Shown here: piece after piece, positions 27,384-36,367 of the stretch
Layout of the letters: every line of letters begins with the position of its first letter
Numbering within the stretch: the stretch's first letter is position 1
From: Photobacterium malacitanum
GTDB lineage: Bacteria; Pseudomonadota; Gammaproteobacteria; Enterobacterales; Vibrionaceae
Assembly: GCF_900185615.1 (NCBI RefSeq)
Contig: NZ_FYAK01000001.1
Span: 62,001-126,000 of the forward strand
Reading direction: 5' to 3'
DNA: 64,000 nt
The notes under the pieces: generated by a model
The model's input: only the letters and a program-made list of their open reading frames with translations
Told to the model about the DNA's origin: nothing
The model's database searches: none
Translations under genes and position numbers: made by a program

Positions 27384-27623
27384 ATGTGTTTATCTATTCC
27401 TTCTCAAGTAGTTGAAGTTCACGAAGATAATACCGTTACGGTTGATACCATGGGTGTAAAACGCCGCGTGAGTTGTCATCTATTAATGGATGATCTGGTG
27501 GTGGGCGAGTATGTATTGATTCACATTGGTTTTGTAATGAGCAAAATCGATGATAAAGATGCACAAGAAAGTCTTGAAATGTATCAATTTATTATGGATG
27601 AATCAGGGCCACTACCAATATGA
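27384..27623 (+). CDS. hypC: Hydrogenase maturation chaperone HypC
   Basis: This is a 79-residue HypC/HybG-family chaperone that carries the Fe(CN)2CO unit with HypD and delivers it to the large-subunit precursor. The essential N-terminal Met-Cys motif is present (MCLSIPSQVVEV), and GVKRRVSCHLL is typical. A longer in-frame extension to 27345 overlaps hypB and would bury the Cys2, so the ATG at 27384, two bases after the hypB stop, is the right start. It overlaps hypD by four bases. Confidence 0.95.
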   Translation: MCLSIPSQVVEVHEDNTVTVDTMGVKRRVSCHLLMDDLVVGEYVLIHIGFVMSKIDDKDAQESLEMYQFIMDESGPLPI

Positions 27624-28741
27624 GTTTTGATCTTAAAAAACTGTATGAAGGCTTTCGTGATGCCGATACAGTACTAAATCTGGCCGAACAAATTAAGCAG
27701 CTAGCGGTAGATTTACTCGAACCGATGCAAGTGATGGAAGTGTGTGGTGGTCATACTCATACCATCATGAAGTATGGTTTAAAGCAGCTATTACCCGATA
27801 ATATTGATTTTATTCATGGCCCTGGTTGCCCGGTGTGCGTGATGCCTAAAGAGCGTATTGATCATGCTGCAGCATTAGCGAGTCAACCCAATGTTATTCT
27901 AGTAACGTTGGGCGATATGATCCGTGTACCTGGTTCAAAAGGCAGCTTGGCACAATACCGCGCTCAAGGGTGTGATATTCGACCTATTTATGACCCACTA
28001 GATTGCTTAACTATTGCACTTGATAACCCTGATAAAGATGTGGTTTTCTTTGCGATTGGTTTTGAAACCTCAACGCCAATGACGGCGATTTTGATTGAAT
28101 TGGCGGAACAGCGTCAGGTTAATAACCTCTATTTCCATATCAACCATGTGCTGGTGCCACCGGCGATTGATGTGGTAATGGCAGATCCTGCGGTGAAAGT
28201 GAATGCGTTTATTGGCCCTTCGCACGTGAGTGTTATTGAAGGGGCTAAAATTTATCGCTCAGTCGTTGAAAAGTATCAAACGCCAGTGGTTGTCGCAGGC
28301 TTTGAGCCAGTTGATGTAATGGAATCTATTCTGCGCCTAACTAAGCAAAGGGTCGCTGGTATTGCTGAACTTGATGTGCAATACACGCGTGCAGTAACAG
28401 AAGAAGGCAATACGGTTGCTCAAGCGGCGGTAAAACGCTGTTTTGATATTCGGGATAGCTTTCGCTGGCGTGGTTTAGGCCCAATCGCTAATTCAGCATT
28501 ACAGTTAAATGAAAAATACCGTCATCGTGATGCTGAAATTAAATTTGCTGATTGTTTGCCAATGACACCGATTGATGATCACAAGGCTTGTCAGTGTGGT
28601 GATATTTTACGAGGCTTAGCAAAGCCTAAAGATTGTAAAGTTTTTGGTCGTGGTTGTACGCCACAAACGCCGCTTGGCAGTTGCATGGTGAGTTCAGAAG
28701 GTGCGTGTAATGCGTATTTCCGATATCGAGGTGTGAAATGA
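27620..28741 (+). CDS. hypD: Hydrogenase maturation protein HypD
   Basis: This 373-residue iron-sulfur protein is the scaffold on which the Fe(CN)2CO group is assembled. Conserved motifs are visible: CGGHTHTIMKYG (near residue 42), HGPGCPVCVMP (near 66), AIGFETSTPMTA and FIGPSHVSVI. The C-terminal cluster cysteines (CQCGDILRG, VFGRGCTPQTPLGSCMVSSEGAC) are also present. Both ends overlap neighbours by four bases (hypC and hypE). Length matches E. coli HypD (373 aa). Confidence 0.95.
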   Translation: MSFDLKKLYEGFRDADTVLNLAEQIKQLAVDLLEPMQVMEVCGGHTHTIMKYGLKQLLPDNIDFIHGPGCPVCVMPKERIDHAAALASQPNVILVTLGDMIRVPGSKGSLAQYRAQGCDIRPIYDPLDCLTIALDNPDKDVVFFAIGFETSTPMTAILIELAEQRQVNNLYFHINHVLVPPAIDVVMADPAVKVNAFIGPSHVSVIEGAKIYRSVVEKYQTPVVVAGFEPVDVMESILRLTKQRVAGIAELDVQYTRAVTEEGNTVAQAAVKRCFDIRDSFRWRGLGPIANSALQLNEKYRHRDAEIKFADCLPMTPIDDHKACQCGDILRGLAKPKDCKVFGRGCTPQTPLGSCMVSSEGACNAYFRYRGVK

Positions 28742-29769
28742 GTGAACAAGATTTTTCTGCATTATCGACCACAAAATCGATTCAACTAAGCCACGGTGGT
28801 GGTGGTCAGGAAATGAATAAGCTAATTAAAGGCCTATTCTTTAAAGCGTTTGATAATGCCATTCTGCGCAGCGAAGAAGATGCCGCAGTATTAACCCTTG
28901 AAGGTAAAACCGCCTTTACCACTGATTCATTTACAGTGTCACCGTTGTTTTTTGCTGGTGGTAACATTGGTAAATTAGCCATTGCAGGCACTGTGAATGA
29001 TTTAGCGATGATGGGCGCACAACCACAATATTTAAGTTGTAGTGTGATTATCGAAGAAGGGTTTGACATCGGTAAGCTTAAAACCATCGTTGAAAGTATG
29101 GCCACCGAGTTAAGTATCTCTGGTGCTAAAATCGTTTGTGGTGATACCAAAGTTGTGCCCAAAGGGTGTGCTGACGGTATTTTTATTAATACCACGGGTG
29201 TTGGCAAAATTATTCAAAGCGGTATTTCAGTACGTAACCTTGCTGATGGTGATGCAATTATTGTATCGCGTGATGTTGGTCGTCATGGCGCAGCTATTTT
29301 AATGGCGCGTGAAGGCTTAACCCTTGAATCAGAGCTTATCAGTGACTGCAATACGCTATGGCCTGCAGTTGAGGCACTTATTGCTGCTGGGCTTGATATT
29401 CATGCAATGCGTGATGCAACCCGCGGTGGTTTATCGGCAGTATTAAACGAATGGGCACAAGCGTCTGATGTTGGCATCAATGTCGTTGAAGATGATGTAC
29501 CTGTGAGTGAAGAAGTGCGCGGTCTATGTGAATTATACGGGTTTGAACCGTTTGATTTAGCTAACGAAGGCACGTTTATTATTGCATTGCCACAAGCACA
29601 AGCACAACAAGCATTAGCGGTGCTTGAAGCCTTTGCTGCCTGTGAAAATGCGGCTGTGATTGGTTCTGTGAATAATGAGCATGCTGGCCGCGTTATTTTA
29701 ACCAGCGGTTGGGGCAGTCGTCGTTATTTAGATCTTCCTCAAGGTGAATTACTACCGAGGATCTGTTAA
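28738..29769 (+). CDS. hypE: Hydrogenase maturation carbamoyl dehydratase HypE
   Basis: This is a 343-residue AIR-synthetase-like enzyme that dehydrates the carbamoyl group on its C-terminal cysteine to a cyanide ligand. Visible marks are [14 protein letters not shown] near the N-terminus, [29 protein letters not shown], and the C-terminus ending PRIC with the essential terminal Cys. It overlaps hypD by four bases and hypA by one. HypE needs HypF to supply carbamoyl groups; a full-length HypF is not encoded in this window. Confidence 0.95.
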   Translation: MSEQDFSALSTTKSIQLSHGGGGQEMNKLIKGLFFKAFDNAILRSEEDAAVLTLEGKTAFTTDSFTVSPLFFAGGNIGKLAIAGTVNDLAMMGAQPQYLSCSVIIEEGFDIGKLKTIVESMATELSISGAKIVCGDTKVVPKGCADGIFINTTGVGKIIQSGISVRNLADGDAIIVSRDVGRHGAAILMAREGLTLESELISDCNTLWPAVEALIAAGLDIHAMRDATRGGLSAVLNEWAQASDVGINVVEDDVPVSEEVRGLCELYGFEPFDLANEGTFIIALPQAQAQQALAVLEAFAACENAAVIGSVNNEHAGRVILTSGWGSRRYLDLPQGELLPRIC

Positions 29770-30116
29770 TGCACGAGTATTCCATTGTCGGCGCACTTAT
29801 CGAACAATGCGAACAACATGCGCGTGATAATAATGCTGATAAAGTTACTCGCGTTGCGATTAAAGTCGGTATTTTAAGTGGAGTAGAGCCAGCGTTACTT
29901 GAAACCGCTTTTCAGACTTTTAAGCTTGAAGGCATTTGCCATGACGCTGAGTTTGAAATGAATATTCAGCCACTGGTGTTATCCTGCCTTGAATGTGGTC
30001 AAGAAACCATTCATAACGAGCGCAGTATTATTTGTCAGCATTGTGGTAGTAATCGCACCCATGTTTTAGATGGTGAAGATCTAATGCTAATGCAGCTTGA
30101 AGTCGAGCAAAGCTAA
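29769..30116 (+). CDS. hypA: Hydrogenase/urease nickel incorporation protein HypA
   Basis: This 115-residue nickel- and zinc-binding protein has the nickel-binding N-terminus MHEYSIV (Met-His-Glu). The structural zinc site is two CxxC pairs (CLECGQ at about 75 and CQHCGS at about 92). It is the last gene of the operon and shares one base with hypE. A decayed duplicate of its 3' end is found about 2.9 kb downstream (see 32951-33050). Confidence 0.95.
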   Translation: MHEYSIVGALIEQCEQHARDNNADKVTRVAIKVGILSGVEPALLETAFQTFKLEGICHDAEFEMNIQPLVLSCLECGQETIHNERSIICQHCGSNRTHVLDGEDLMLMQLEVEQS

Positions 30117-30143
30117 ATCGCATAAGTAGCTATCATCACTAAG

Positions 30144-30180
30144 AAAGGCCATATCAGTTAATGCTGGTATGGCCTTTTTT
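30144..30180 (+). terminator. Terminator of the hypBCDEA operon
   Basis: AAAGGCCATA (30144-30153) pairs with TATGGCCTTT (30168-30177) and is followed by a T-run, 28 bp past hypA. Confidence 0.9.
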
Positions 30181-30187
30181 AATTTCC

Positions 30188-30256
30188 CCGTCATTCCCTA
30201 CAGTGAATGCCCGCGAGGGCGATAGGGAATCTCCTCTCCGCGTGTTGTAGCGTTAC
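30188..30256 (+). repeat. 69-bp direct repeat, left copy
   Basis: This 69-bp sequence recurs at 32859-32927 in the same orientation with three mismatches. It holds internal dyads: ATTCCCTA / TAGGGAAT, and GCCC-GCGA-GGGC at the centre, so it could fold as one hairpin. It lies just after the hyp terminator and forms the left bracket of the isochorismatase/pirin/LysR cassette. Confidence 0.8.
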
Positions 30257-30375
30257 TGTTTTCGCTAATATCTGTAATGCTCAAACACGGGGTGAATAGA
30301 TCACGGATAATAGGCAGAGTGGCGACTTACGACAGGATTTTAAAACTCGATCACACTCGTCCTAAACTCTAAACC

Positions 30376-30966
30376 TTATTGCTTTGATAGTATCTCTTCA
30401 AATAATACCGTCATTAACTTTTGACCATGTTCTGTGGTCCAATCTTGTGCTAATTCTGCAATTAATTGATTCGTTGAAGTTAGTGTTACTCCATTTGATT
30501 CCATGCGGCGCAATGCGGTTTCATCCGCTAATGTCGTTGGCGATCCTGAGCCATCCACGACAACTTGTACTCGATAACCTTCTTGAACAGATGTAAGCGC
30601 AGGGTAAACAACGCAAACGTCAGTGGTTATACCAGCAATGATTAAGTTTTTACGGCCTGTTGCAGCAACAGCTTGAGCAAAGTTTGGATCTTTCATCGCA
30701 TCAACAATACCTGCTCTTTGAATGCGTAATGCATACGCTTCAGGTACGGCTTGTTGCAGCTCATCAAATAATAACCCTTGGACATTACTTTCTTGACTAG
30801 AGGTTAAAATTAGAGGCATTCCTGTCTCTTTTGCAGCACGTGCTAAGGCTAATGTATTACGTTTAATTTGCTCTAAATCAGCAGAATGAACCCATCCCAT
30901 TGTGCCCACTTGATGATCAATGAGAAGCATTGCACTGTTTTCTGGTGTGAATAGTGTGTTTGTCAT
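30376..30966 (-). CDS. Isochorismatase-family hydrolase (YcaC-like)
   Basis: This 196-residue cysteine hydrolase is of the isochorismatase superfamily. The likely catalytic residues are Asp17 (LLIDHQ), Arg84 (IQRAG, the position that is Lys in many relatives and Arg in YcaC) and Cys118 (TTDVCV). It aligns along most of its length with E. coli YcaC (208 aa), whose substrate is unknown. It is downstream of and likely co-transcribed with a pirin gene (17 bp gap). A LysR gene diverges from the pair. Similar pairs are common in proteobacteria; the role is unknown. Confidence 0.8.
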   Translation of the reverse strand: MTNTLFTPENSAMLLIDHQVGTMGWVHSADLEQIKRNTLALARAAKETGMPLILTSSQESNVQGLLFDELQQAVPEAYALRIQRAGIVDAMKDPNFAQAVAATGRKNLIIAGITTDVCVVYPALTSVQEGYRVQVVVDGSGSPTTLADETALRRMESNGVTLTSTNQLIAELAQDWTTEHGQKLMTVLFEEILSKQ

Positions 30967-30983
30967 GGTGGTGTTCCTTATTA

Positions 30984-31796
30984 TTATTTCATCATTGTTT
31001 TAAAAAGTTGCGCAATATTTTGCTGGCCAATTTGGGCATTTTCGTAACTCGTGTGGACCGATGGCCCTGTGGGTAAAATCGGTTGTGCTAAAGAAGCCGC
31101 TGACACAAAAATAAATTCACTATTATCCGTTTCAGCGATGATCTCTAACATCGCAGCATTATCAATGGTGATTAATTGTTGGGTTGCGACACGCTCGCCA
31201 GATATTGAAATGCCACCTTTTAGTACATATATAAAGCGTGAATCCTGCTCTGGTGTCGGCGCATAACGCCAGTTGGCACCTCTGGCTGATAACGTTATAT
31301 GATAATAGTTCATATCAATAATATGGCTAATTGGACTTTTGATCCCGGCGTATTCACCGACCAATATTTTCGTCGATGTGTTTATCTCTTTGATAATAGG
31401 TATATTTTCGCTAGAGACACCTTGATAGCGGGCTTCACCCATTTCGATGTTTTTGGGCAAAGCAGTCCAAAGTTGAAATGCCTCAAAGTGACCGTCTTGT
31501 GAGGTTAATGTTTCTTTATGCAGCGCGCCTGCACCCGCGACTAATAGTTGAACACTGCCTGTTGGTAATTTAGCAACGTTACCTTGTGAGTCTTGATGGG
31601 TGAGATCGGCATGAATAACATAAGTAATGGCAGCAATACCTGAATGGCCATGAAAATCGAATCCAGCTTCGGTTTGGGTCGAATTCAATTGGAAATGATC
31701 CCACATCACAAAAGGATTTAATTGCTGCATATTATCTTGTCGAATAAAGCTGTTTATTGGCCCATGACGCAGACCAGTATAGTTTGATTTAATCAC
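30984..31796 (-). CDS. Pirin family protein
   Basis: This is a 270-residue bicupin of the pirin family. The metal-binding region near the N-terminus (FDFHGHSGIAAITYVI, about residues 46-61) supplies two His, followed by HQDSQGN and a Glu/His stretch (GAGALHKETLTS). Some pirins are quercetin dioxygenases; the function here is unknown. The start is a GTG with AAGGAG six to seven bases upstream. The gene is first in a two-gene unit with the isochorismatase-like gene and diverges from a LysR regulator 101 bp away. Confidence 0.8.
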   Translation of the reverse strand: MIKSNYTGLRHGPINSFIRQDNMQQLNPFVMWDHFQLNSTQTEAGFDFHGHSGIAAITYVIHADLTHQDSQGNVAKLPTGSVQLLVAGAGALHKETLTSQDGHFEAFQLWTALPKNIEMGEARYQGVSSENIPIIKEINTSTKILVGEYAGIKSPISHIIDMNYYHITLSARGANWRYAPTPEQDSRFIYVLKGGISISGERVATQQLITIDNAAMLEIIAETDNSEFIFVSAASLAQPILPTGPSVHTSYENAQIGQQNIAQLFKTMMK

Positions 31797-31897
31797 GATA
31801 AACTCCTTCTGTTTGATGGAATAAGTGTATGCTTTAATCGAATGCTTTATTAGATGGTATAATTAAATTTATTTATCCCATATTTGTTGGTAATTGA

Positions 31898-32785
31898 ATG
31901 ATTGATTTAAACGAGATTAAGATCTTTGCAACGGTTGTTGAGATGAATAGTTTTGTTGATGCAGGTAAAAAGTTAGCCATGCCATCAACCACCGTTAGCC
32001 GCAAAGTTCAGCAATTAGAAACAGCCTTAGGGGTACGGTTATTAAATCGCAGCACCCGTAAATTATCGTTAACTAATTTAGGTGAAATTTATTACCAACA
32101 GGTGAAGCCTTTTTTGTGTGGCATGGAAGAGGCTAATCAATCGCTACAACAGAACCAACAAATACCTGATGGCTTAATTCGTATTACAGCCCCGTTTGAT
32201 TTCTCAGTTTATTATTTACAGTCAGTGATTAATGATTTTCTTGATAGATACCCTAAAGTGAAGATAGAACTGATCGTCAATGACAATCTATTGGATATGA
32301 TTGATCACAACGTCGATATTGCTTTTCGTTCCGGTGAGCTTGCAACACCAACATTGATAGCGAGAAAAATACTGCGTAAGCAAATCATTTATTGCGCCAG
32401 TAAAAGCTATATCTCACACTATGGCGCACCTCAATCACCGAGTGACTTAATCGATCATAATTGTATTTTATGGCAGCAATCTGAAGCCAAGCAATATTGG
32501 ACATTCGCGTATGAAAATGGCTTAAAAGAATTCCCAGTTAAAGGCCGTTTTGCTGCAGACAATACCCACTTACACATTACTGCAGTGCGTGAGGGTAGAG
32601 GCATTGCACGGTTGCCAGAAGGGTTAGTTGAACAATATATTGATAGTGGGGAACTGATACCGATTTTATCTGAATATAGTCATGAATCAGGAAATATGTA
32701 TATGGTGTATCCATCTCATCGCCTACAACCACAAACCACCCGCTTGTTTATTGATTATGTGATGGATACTTTTCATGGGCAGTAA
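31898..32785 (+). CDS. LysR-family transcriptional regulator
   Basis: This is a 295-residue LysR regulator. The N-terminal winged helix has MNSFVDAGKKLAMPSTTVSRKVQQLETALGVRLLNRSTRKL, typical of the CrgA/AaeR-like subfamily. The effector domain contains DGLIRITAPFDFSVYYLQSVINDFL and VDIAFRSGEL. It is divergent from the pirin/isochorismatase pair, which it probably controls; the inducer is unknown. These three genes form a self-contained cassette between the two 69-bp repeats. Confidence 0.85.
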   Translation: MIDLNEIKIFATVVEMNSFVDAGKKLAMPSTTVSRKVQQLETALGVRLLNRSTRKLSLTNLGEIYYQQVKPFLCGMEEANQSLQQNQQIPDGLIRITAPFDFSVYYLQSVINDFLDRYPKVKIELIVNDNLLDMIDHNVDIAFRSGELATPTLIARKILRKQIIYCASKSYISHYGAPQSPSDLIDHNCILWQQSEAKQYWTFAYENGLKEFPVKGRFAADNTHLHITAVREGRGIARLPEGLVEQYIDSGELIPILSEYSHESGNMYMVYPSHRLQPQTTRLFIDYVMDTFHGQ

Positions 32786-32823
32786 TACTTACGCAATTTG
32801 GGAAGGTGAATCCCAATCCAATT

Positions 32824-32849
32824 TCCGTCATTCTATACGATGAATGCCA
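32824..32849 (+). repeat. Degenerate half-copy of the 69-bp repeat
   Basis: A CCGTCATTC...GAATGCC segment repeats the first third of the 69-bp repeat with several changes, directly before the full right copy. It suggests repeated insertion or slippage at this site. Confidence 0.6.
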
Positions 32850-32858
32850 ACCTCAACT

Positions 32859-32927
32859 CCGTCATTCCCTACAGTGAATGCCCGCGAGGGCGATAGGGAA
32901 TCTACTCTCCGCACGTTGTAGCGTTAC
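32859..32927 (+). repeat. 69-bp direct repeat, right copy
   Basis: This copy is identical to 30188-30256 at 66 of 69 positions, in the same orientation. It sits 74 bp after the LysR stop and 23 bp before the decayed hypA tail. Confidence 0.8.
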
Positions 32928-32950
32928 AATTATCATTGGAATTCTAGTGT

Positions 32951-33050
32951 ATAGCGAAGATTTAATGTTAATGAAGCTTGAGGTCGAGTAAAGCCAAGAT
33001 GTATAAATAGCTCATACTAGTTAACACAGGTATGTCTATTTTTTACATCT
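32951..33050 (+). pseudogene. Decayed second copy of the hypA 3' end and its downstream region
   Basis: Bases 32952-33012 align with 30071-30131 (the last codons of hypA and what follows) without gaps at about 79% identity (13 differences in 61). The coded peptide tail changes from [14 protein letters not shown] to SEDLMLMKLEVE with an earlier stop. Further on, GTTAACACAGGTATG...TTTTTT echoes the hyp terminator, now broken. No hypA-like sequence precedes it. It is a remnant, not a gene. Confidence 0.7.
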
Positions 33051-33258
33051 GAGTTTTTTAATCTATTTTTATATGAAATTATATTGATGGTATATTGTTA
33101 ATTAATAGTGCCGCTATTATTTTTAGTTTAAGTTTGTGATTTGCTTATCATTCAGTACGATAAATTTTAAAAATGTAAGTTTTATTTATATGAAAACTTA
33201 CATTTTTTTATTAAAATAAGGTTAATTGTAGCTGGTAAGTTTTGACATAACTACAGAG
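33051..33258. other. AT-rich leader region before the three-gene operon
   Basis: This region is very AT-rich and probably holds the promoter of the DUF262 operon. A near-palindrome, AAATGTAAGTTTTATTTAT / ATGAAAACTTACATTTTTT (about 33171-33210), could be an operator or a terminator-like hairpin. Confidence 0.5.
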
Positions 33259-35235
33259 ATGGTTGTAATAATGAATTACGAAAATATTATAAATGATATA
33301 ACTAGTCTGATTGGCTTGACATTAAATGCGATCAATGTCTCAACAGCTAATATTGTTATAGATGAAATAGATGTAGATCATGGGTTCTATTATGTTATTT
33401 CTGAAACTACAAAGAAGAAAACAAAAAGAAATATAAAAGAAATAAAGCTTATATTTGATGCATTAGATAGAGATGGCTATTGCAATGTTGAAGAGGTACT
33501 GCAAGGTTCCTCATCTAGTCGAAATCATCCAGAAACCATATTTGCCAATCTTCCATATGTGCAATTCTTTAAATATGAGCGTAGGAAGCATTTGGTATTA
33601 AGAGATTTTAATGCTCATGAGTTTGGTGTCACTCAAGAAGTACCAAAGAATGAGCAAAAAAAACTTCGTGACTCAATTTTAGAATATAAAAAATTTAGTC
33701 AAGGAAAGTTTGCATCCGAGTTAGATGAAATAGTTAAAGAGTTAAAAGGCAGTTTTGATGATTTGCATATAAAGTCACCTGGTTTGTTAATTGATAGCAA
33801 TATATTTCAAATAGTGAAAAAGCTTGAAACTATTAATGATGTAGTAAAAAAAACATCAGTAAATATGACGACGGAGAAAAATAAAAATATTCAAGATTAT
33901 AATGATAAATTAATTAGAGATAATAACTTTGATATGTCAGATTTGGTCGATTTATCATTATTTACTGGTGTTGTTGACGATGAGGTAAATTTAGATAATG
34001 TAGAAGAGGAAGATCTCACTAATAAAAATACTCAGGAAATAAAGGTTCCATATATTCGTAGGCAGACGCCTAGTTTGTTTACTCTATATGAGCGTCTTCA
34101 TTATGATGAAATTGAAATTCAACCTGATTATCAGCGAGGTGATAGAATTTGGGATGATAATCGTAAATCTAAATTGATAGAATCTATTTTCATGGGACTT
34201 CCTTTACCTATTTTTTATTTTGGGGAAAGGAAAAAAAATGATAATTGGGTTGTTATTGATGGGCTTCAAAGATTAACTACTATTCAAGATTTTATGGCTG
34301 GTGAGTTAACTTTGAAATTGCCTCATGACTCTCCTGTAAGTGATCTTGATGGTATGAATTTTAAGGACTTTGAGGCTCAAACTCATCGTAAGTATATACG
34401 AGCTATTAAAGAGTATGAAATTACAGCATATATTATTGATGTTGAAGATGATAATGATGAAAATAATAGATTTATTATTGAGTTATTTCATCGTATTAAT
34501 ACTTATGGTGTAAAGCTAAGTGATCAGGAAATAAGATCTGCAATTAATTTTGGTAATAGTGTTTTTTATTTAAAATTTGTTGCTTCATCTAAGACATTTA
34601 TTGATGCTACAAATGATGCCGTTAACCATAAGCGACAAAAAGATCTAGAGCTATGTTTAGGTGCGTTATCTTATATGTTATATGGATTTCAAGATTTTAA
34701 TTATAATAAATATAACGACTTTTTAGTTGAAACAATGCGATGGTTTAATAAACAAGATTTTAATAAAGTTAAACGTGATGATGGTAGTGTTGATTATCTA
34801 TCTAAATCACCAATAATAGTTGATATAACATCTAGATTTGAATCTAGTCTATCTTTTTGTAAGGAAATTTTCCATGAAAATGCATTTAGAAAATCAATTG
34901 GTTCAAGAAAAAATGATCCTATAAGTAAAACATTATTTGAAGCATTAGTTTCTTTATTTTCTAATGCTGATTTAACACAAAGAAAAATTATAAAAAATAA
35001 TAAAGATAAGTTAATTGAAATATTATACGATGCAATTGAAAATGATTCTAAAGAATATTCGAATTGGATTAGTGAAGTATATGAGAAAAATAATAGAGGA
35101 TTTAATTACTCATTGTCTCAGTCAACTGGAAAAAAAGTTACTATATTATATCGATTTGAGTCTTTAATTAATATAGTTTATAAGGCTACTGGTTGTAAAC
35201 TAGAAATAGTTCCTATTGTTAAAGAGTTAAAATAA
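33259..35235 (+). CDS. DUF262 (ParB-like) domain protein with N-terminal winged-helix-like region
   Basis: This is a 658-residue protein. Residues about 60-125 (with SSRNHPETIFANLPYVQFF) look like a winged-helix segment seen in some restriction-type proteins. Residues about 190-260 are charged linker. Residues about 285-430 carry the DUF262/GmrS-type ParB-like core: IQPDYQRGDRIWDD, KLIESIFMGLPLPIFYF and VIDGLQRLTTIQDF. In DUF262 the motif is usually DGQQR; here it is DGLQR. There is no DUF1524/HNH nuclease half, so it is not a complete GmrSD nuclease. Codon use is markedly AT-rich. It is followed one base later by an AAA ATPase gene. The start could also be Met5 (33271). A defence role is inferred. 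Confidence 0.75.
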   Translation: MVVIMNYENIINDITSLIGLTLNAINVSTANIVIDEIDVDHGFYYVISETTKKKTKRNIKEIKLIFDALDRDGYCNVEEVLQGSSSSRNHPETIFANLPYVQFFKYERRKHLVLRDFNAHEFGVTQEVPKNEQKKLRDSILEYKKFSQGKFASELDEIVKELKGSFDDLHIKSPGLLIDSNIFQIVKKLETINDVVKKTSVNMTTEKNKNIQDYNDKLIRDNNFDMSDLVDLSLFTGVVDDEVNLDNVEEEDLTNKNTQEIKVPYIRRQTPSLFTLYERLHYDEIEIQPDYQRGDRIWDDNRKSKLIESIFMGLPLPIFYFGERKKNDNWVVIDGLQRLTTIQDFMAGELTLKLPHDSPVSDLDGMNFKDFEAQTHRKYIRAIKEYEITAYIIDVEDDNDENNRFIIELFHRINTYGVKLSDQEIRSAINFGNSVFYLKFVASSKTFIDATNDAVNHKRQKDLELCLGALSYMLYGFQDFNYNKYNDFLVETMRWFNKQDFNKVKRDDGSVDYLSKSPIIVDITSRFESSLSFCKEIFHENAFRKSIGSRKNDPISKTLFEALVSLFSNADLTQRKIIKNNKDKLIEILYDAIENDSKEYSNWISEVYEKNNRGFNYSLSQSTGKKVTILYRFESLINIVYKATGCKLEIVPIVKELK

Positions 35236-35236
35236 G

Positions 35237-36367
35237 ATGATAAATAAAATCAAACTTGAAAACTTTAAGTGTTATAAAAAAATTGAATTTGATCTGAGTG
35301 GTTTAACCGTGTTTTGTGGAAATAATTCTGTAGGGAAAAGCACAGCAATTCAATCTTTAGCTATAGTTTTTCAAAATAAATTTAATAACAAACTTTATTT
35401 AAAAGGTAATCTTGTTGATTTTTCTGAGGTTAAGGATATTTTTTCTCGTCATGCTGACGTTGAAGACTCTCATTTAAGAATTTCAATTGATATAGATAAG
35501 GTTACTTATTCTTGGGGAGTTGATGATGAAAAGGAACAAAGTTTATTGAGAAATAAATTGGTTATAAAGTCTGACGAAGTCCACAATAAAATATCAGATC
35601 TTTATTTTAATGATAAAGGATTTCAATTTTTACAAGCTGAACGTTTTGGTCCAAGGGTATATTTAGAAAATAACAATGATGAGTTAATAATAAATTGGCT
35701 TGGTTCTAAAGGTGAATATACATTTGATATTTTAACTGATGTTTCTAATAAATTAAAAAGATTATCTGACGGCGATAAAAGAATTTTTAATAGCTCTGAA
35801 GGTACTAGTATCCGCCGTAATATCATTAATTGGATGTCAGAGATATCTCCTGGCTTTAACTTTCAGTCTGATACTGTTACAGATGTAGGTATTAGCCATG
35901 CTCAATTTAGTGCTTATGGCTCTGTAAATACAAAACCTATTCATATGGGCTTTGGCTTAAGTTACTCTCTTGGTATTGTTTGTGCATTATTACTAACTAA
36001 GCCTGGAGGTTTAGTTATTATAGAAAATCCAGAGGCCCACTTGCATCCAAGAGGGCAAAGTTATTTGGGACGATTAATAGCTCGTGCTGCTTTATCTGGT
36101 GTTCAAGTTATAATTGAAACTCATAGTGATCATTTGTTAAATGGAATTAGAGTTGCAGCTAGATTGGATAATGACTATGAAGATGGTGAATTTAAAGTAT
36201 TTTATGTAATTGGAGTACCAAATAGTGAAAGTAAAGTAAAAAATATAAATATTGGATGTAACGGTCAATTATCTGAATGGCCGGATGGTTTTTTTGATCA
36301 GCAAGCTATGGATATAAAGACTTTACTTAAAGGAGAGGAAACAAGCTCCTCAAGAGAAAGGATATGA
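35237..36367 (+). CDS. AAA family ATPase, DUF3696 type
   Basis: This is a 376-residue SMC/OLD-like ATPase. It has Walker A GNNSVGKST (about residue 29), a mid-region insert, a signature-like MGFGLSYSLGIVCAL, Walker B GLVIIENPEAHLHP (about residue 258) and a histidine switch in ETHSDHLLNGIRVA. The C-terminus has GCNGQLSEWPDGFFDQQAMD, the mark of DUF3696. Relatives often occur beside DUF262 proteins in defence islands. No TOPRIM nuclease domain follows, unlike OLD. It begins one base after the DUF262 gene and overlaps the next gene by four bases, so the three are translationally coupled. Confidence 0.85.
   Translation: MINKIKLENFKCYKKIEFDLSGLTVFCGNNSVGKSTAIQSLAIVFQNKFNNKLYLKGNLVDFSEVKDIFSRHADVEDSHLRISIDIDKVTYSWGVDDEKEQSLLRNKLVIKSDEVHNKISDLYFNDKGFQFLQAERFGPRVYLENNNDELIINWLGSKGEYTFDILTDVSNKLKRLSDGDKRIFNSSEGTSIRRNIINWMSEISPGFNFQSDTVTDVGISHAQFSAYGSVNTKPIHMGFGLSYSLGIVCALLLTKPGGLVIIENPEAHLHPRGQSYLGRLIARAALSGVQVIIETHSDHLLNGIRVAARLDNDYEDGEFKVFYVIGVPNSESKVKNINIGCNGQLSEWPDGFFDQQAMDIKTLLKGEETSSSRERI

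Noticed and set aside
30188..30256. Integron attC site
   Set aside because: The repeat is a dyad of similar size, but the conserved GTTRRRY and RYYYAAC ends are missing and there is no integrase nearby.
33259..35235. GmrSD type IV restriction nuclease
   Set aside because: The DUF262 core is present, but no DUF1524 HNH nuclease motif follows in this or the next frame, so a complete GmrSD call is not supported.
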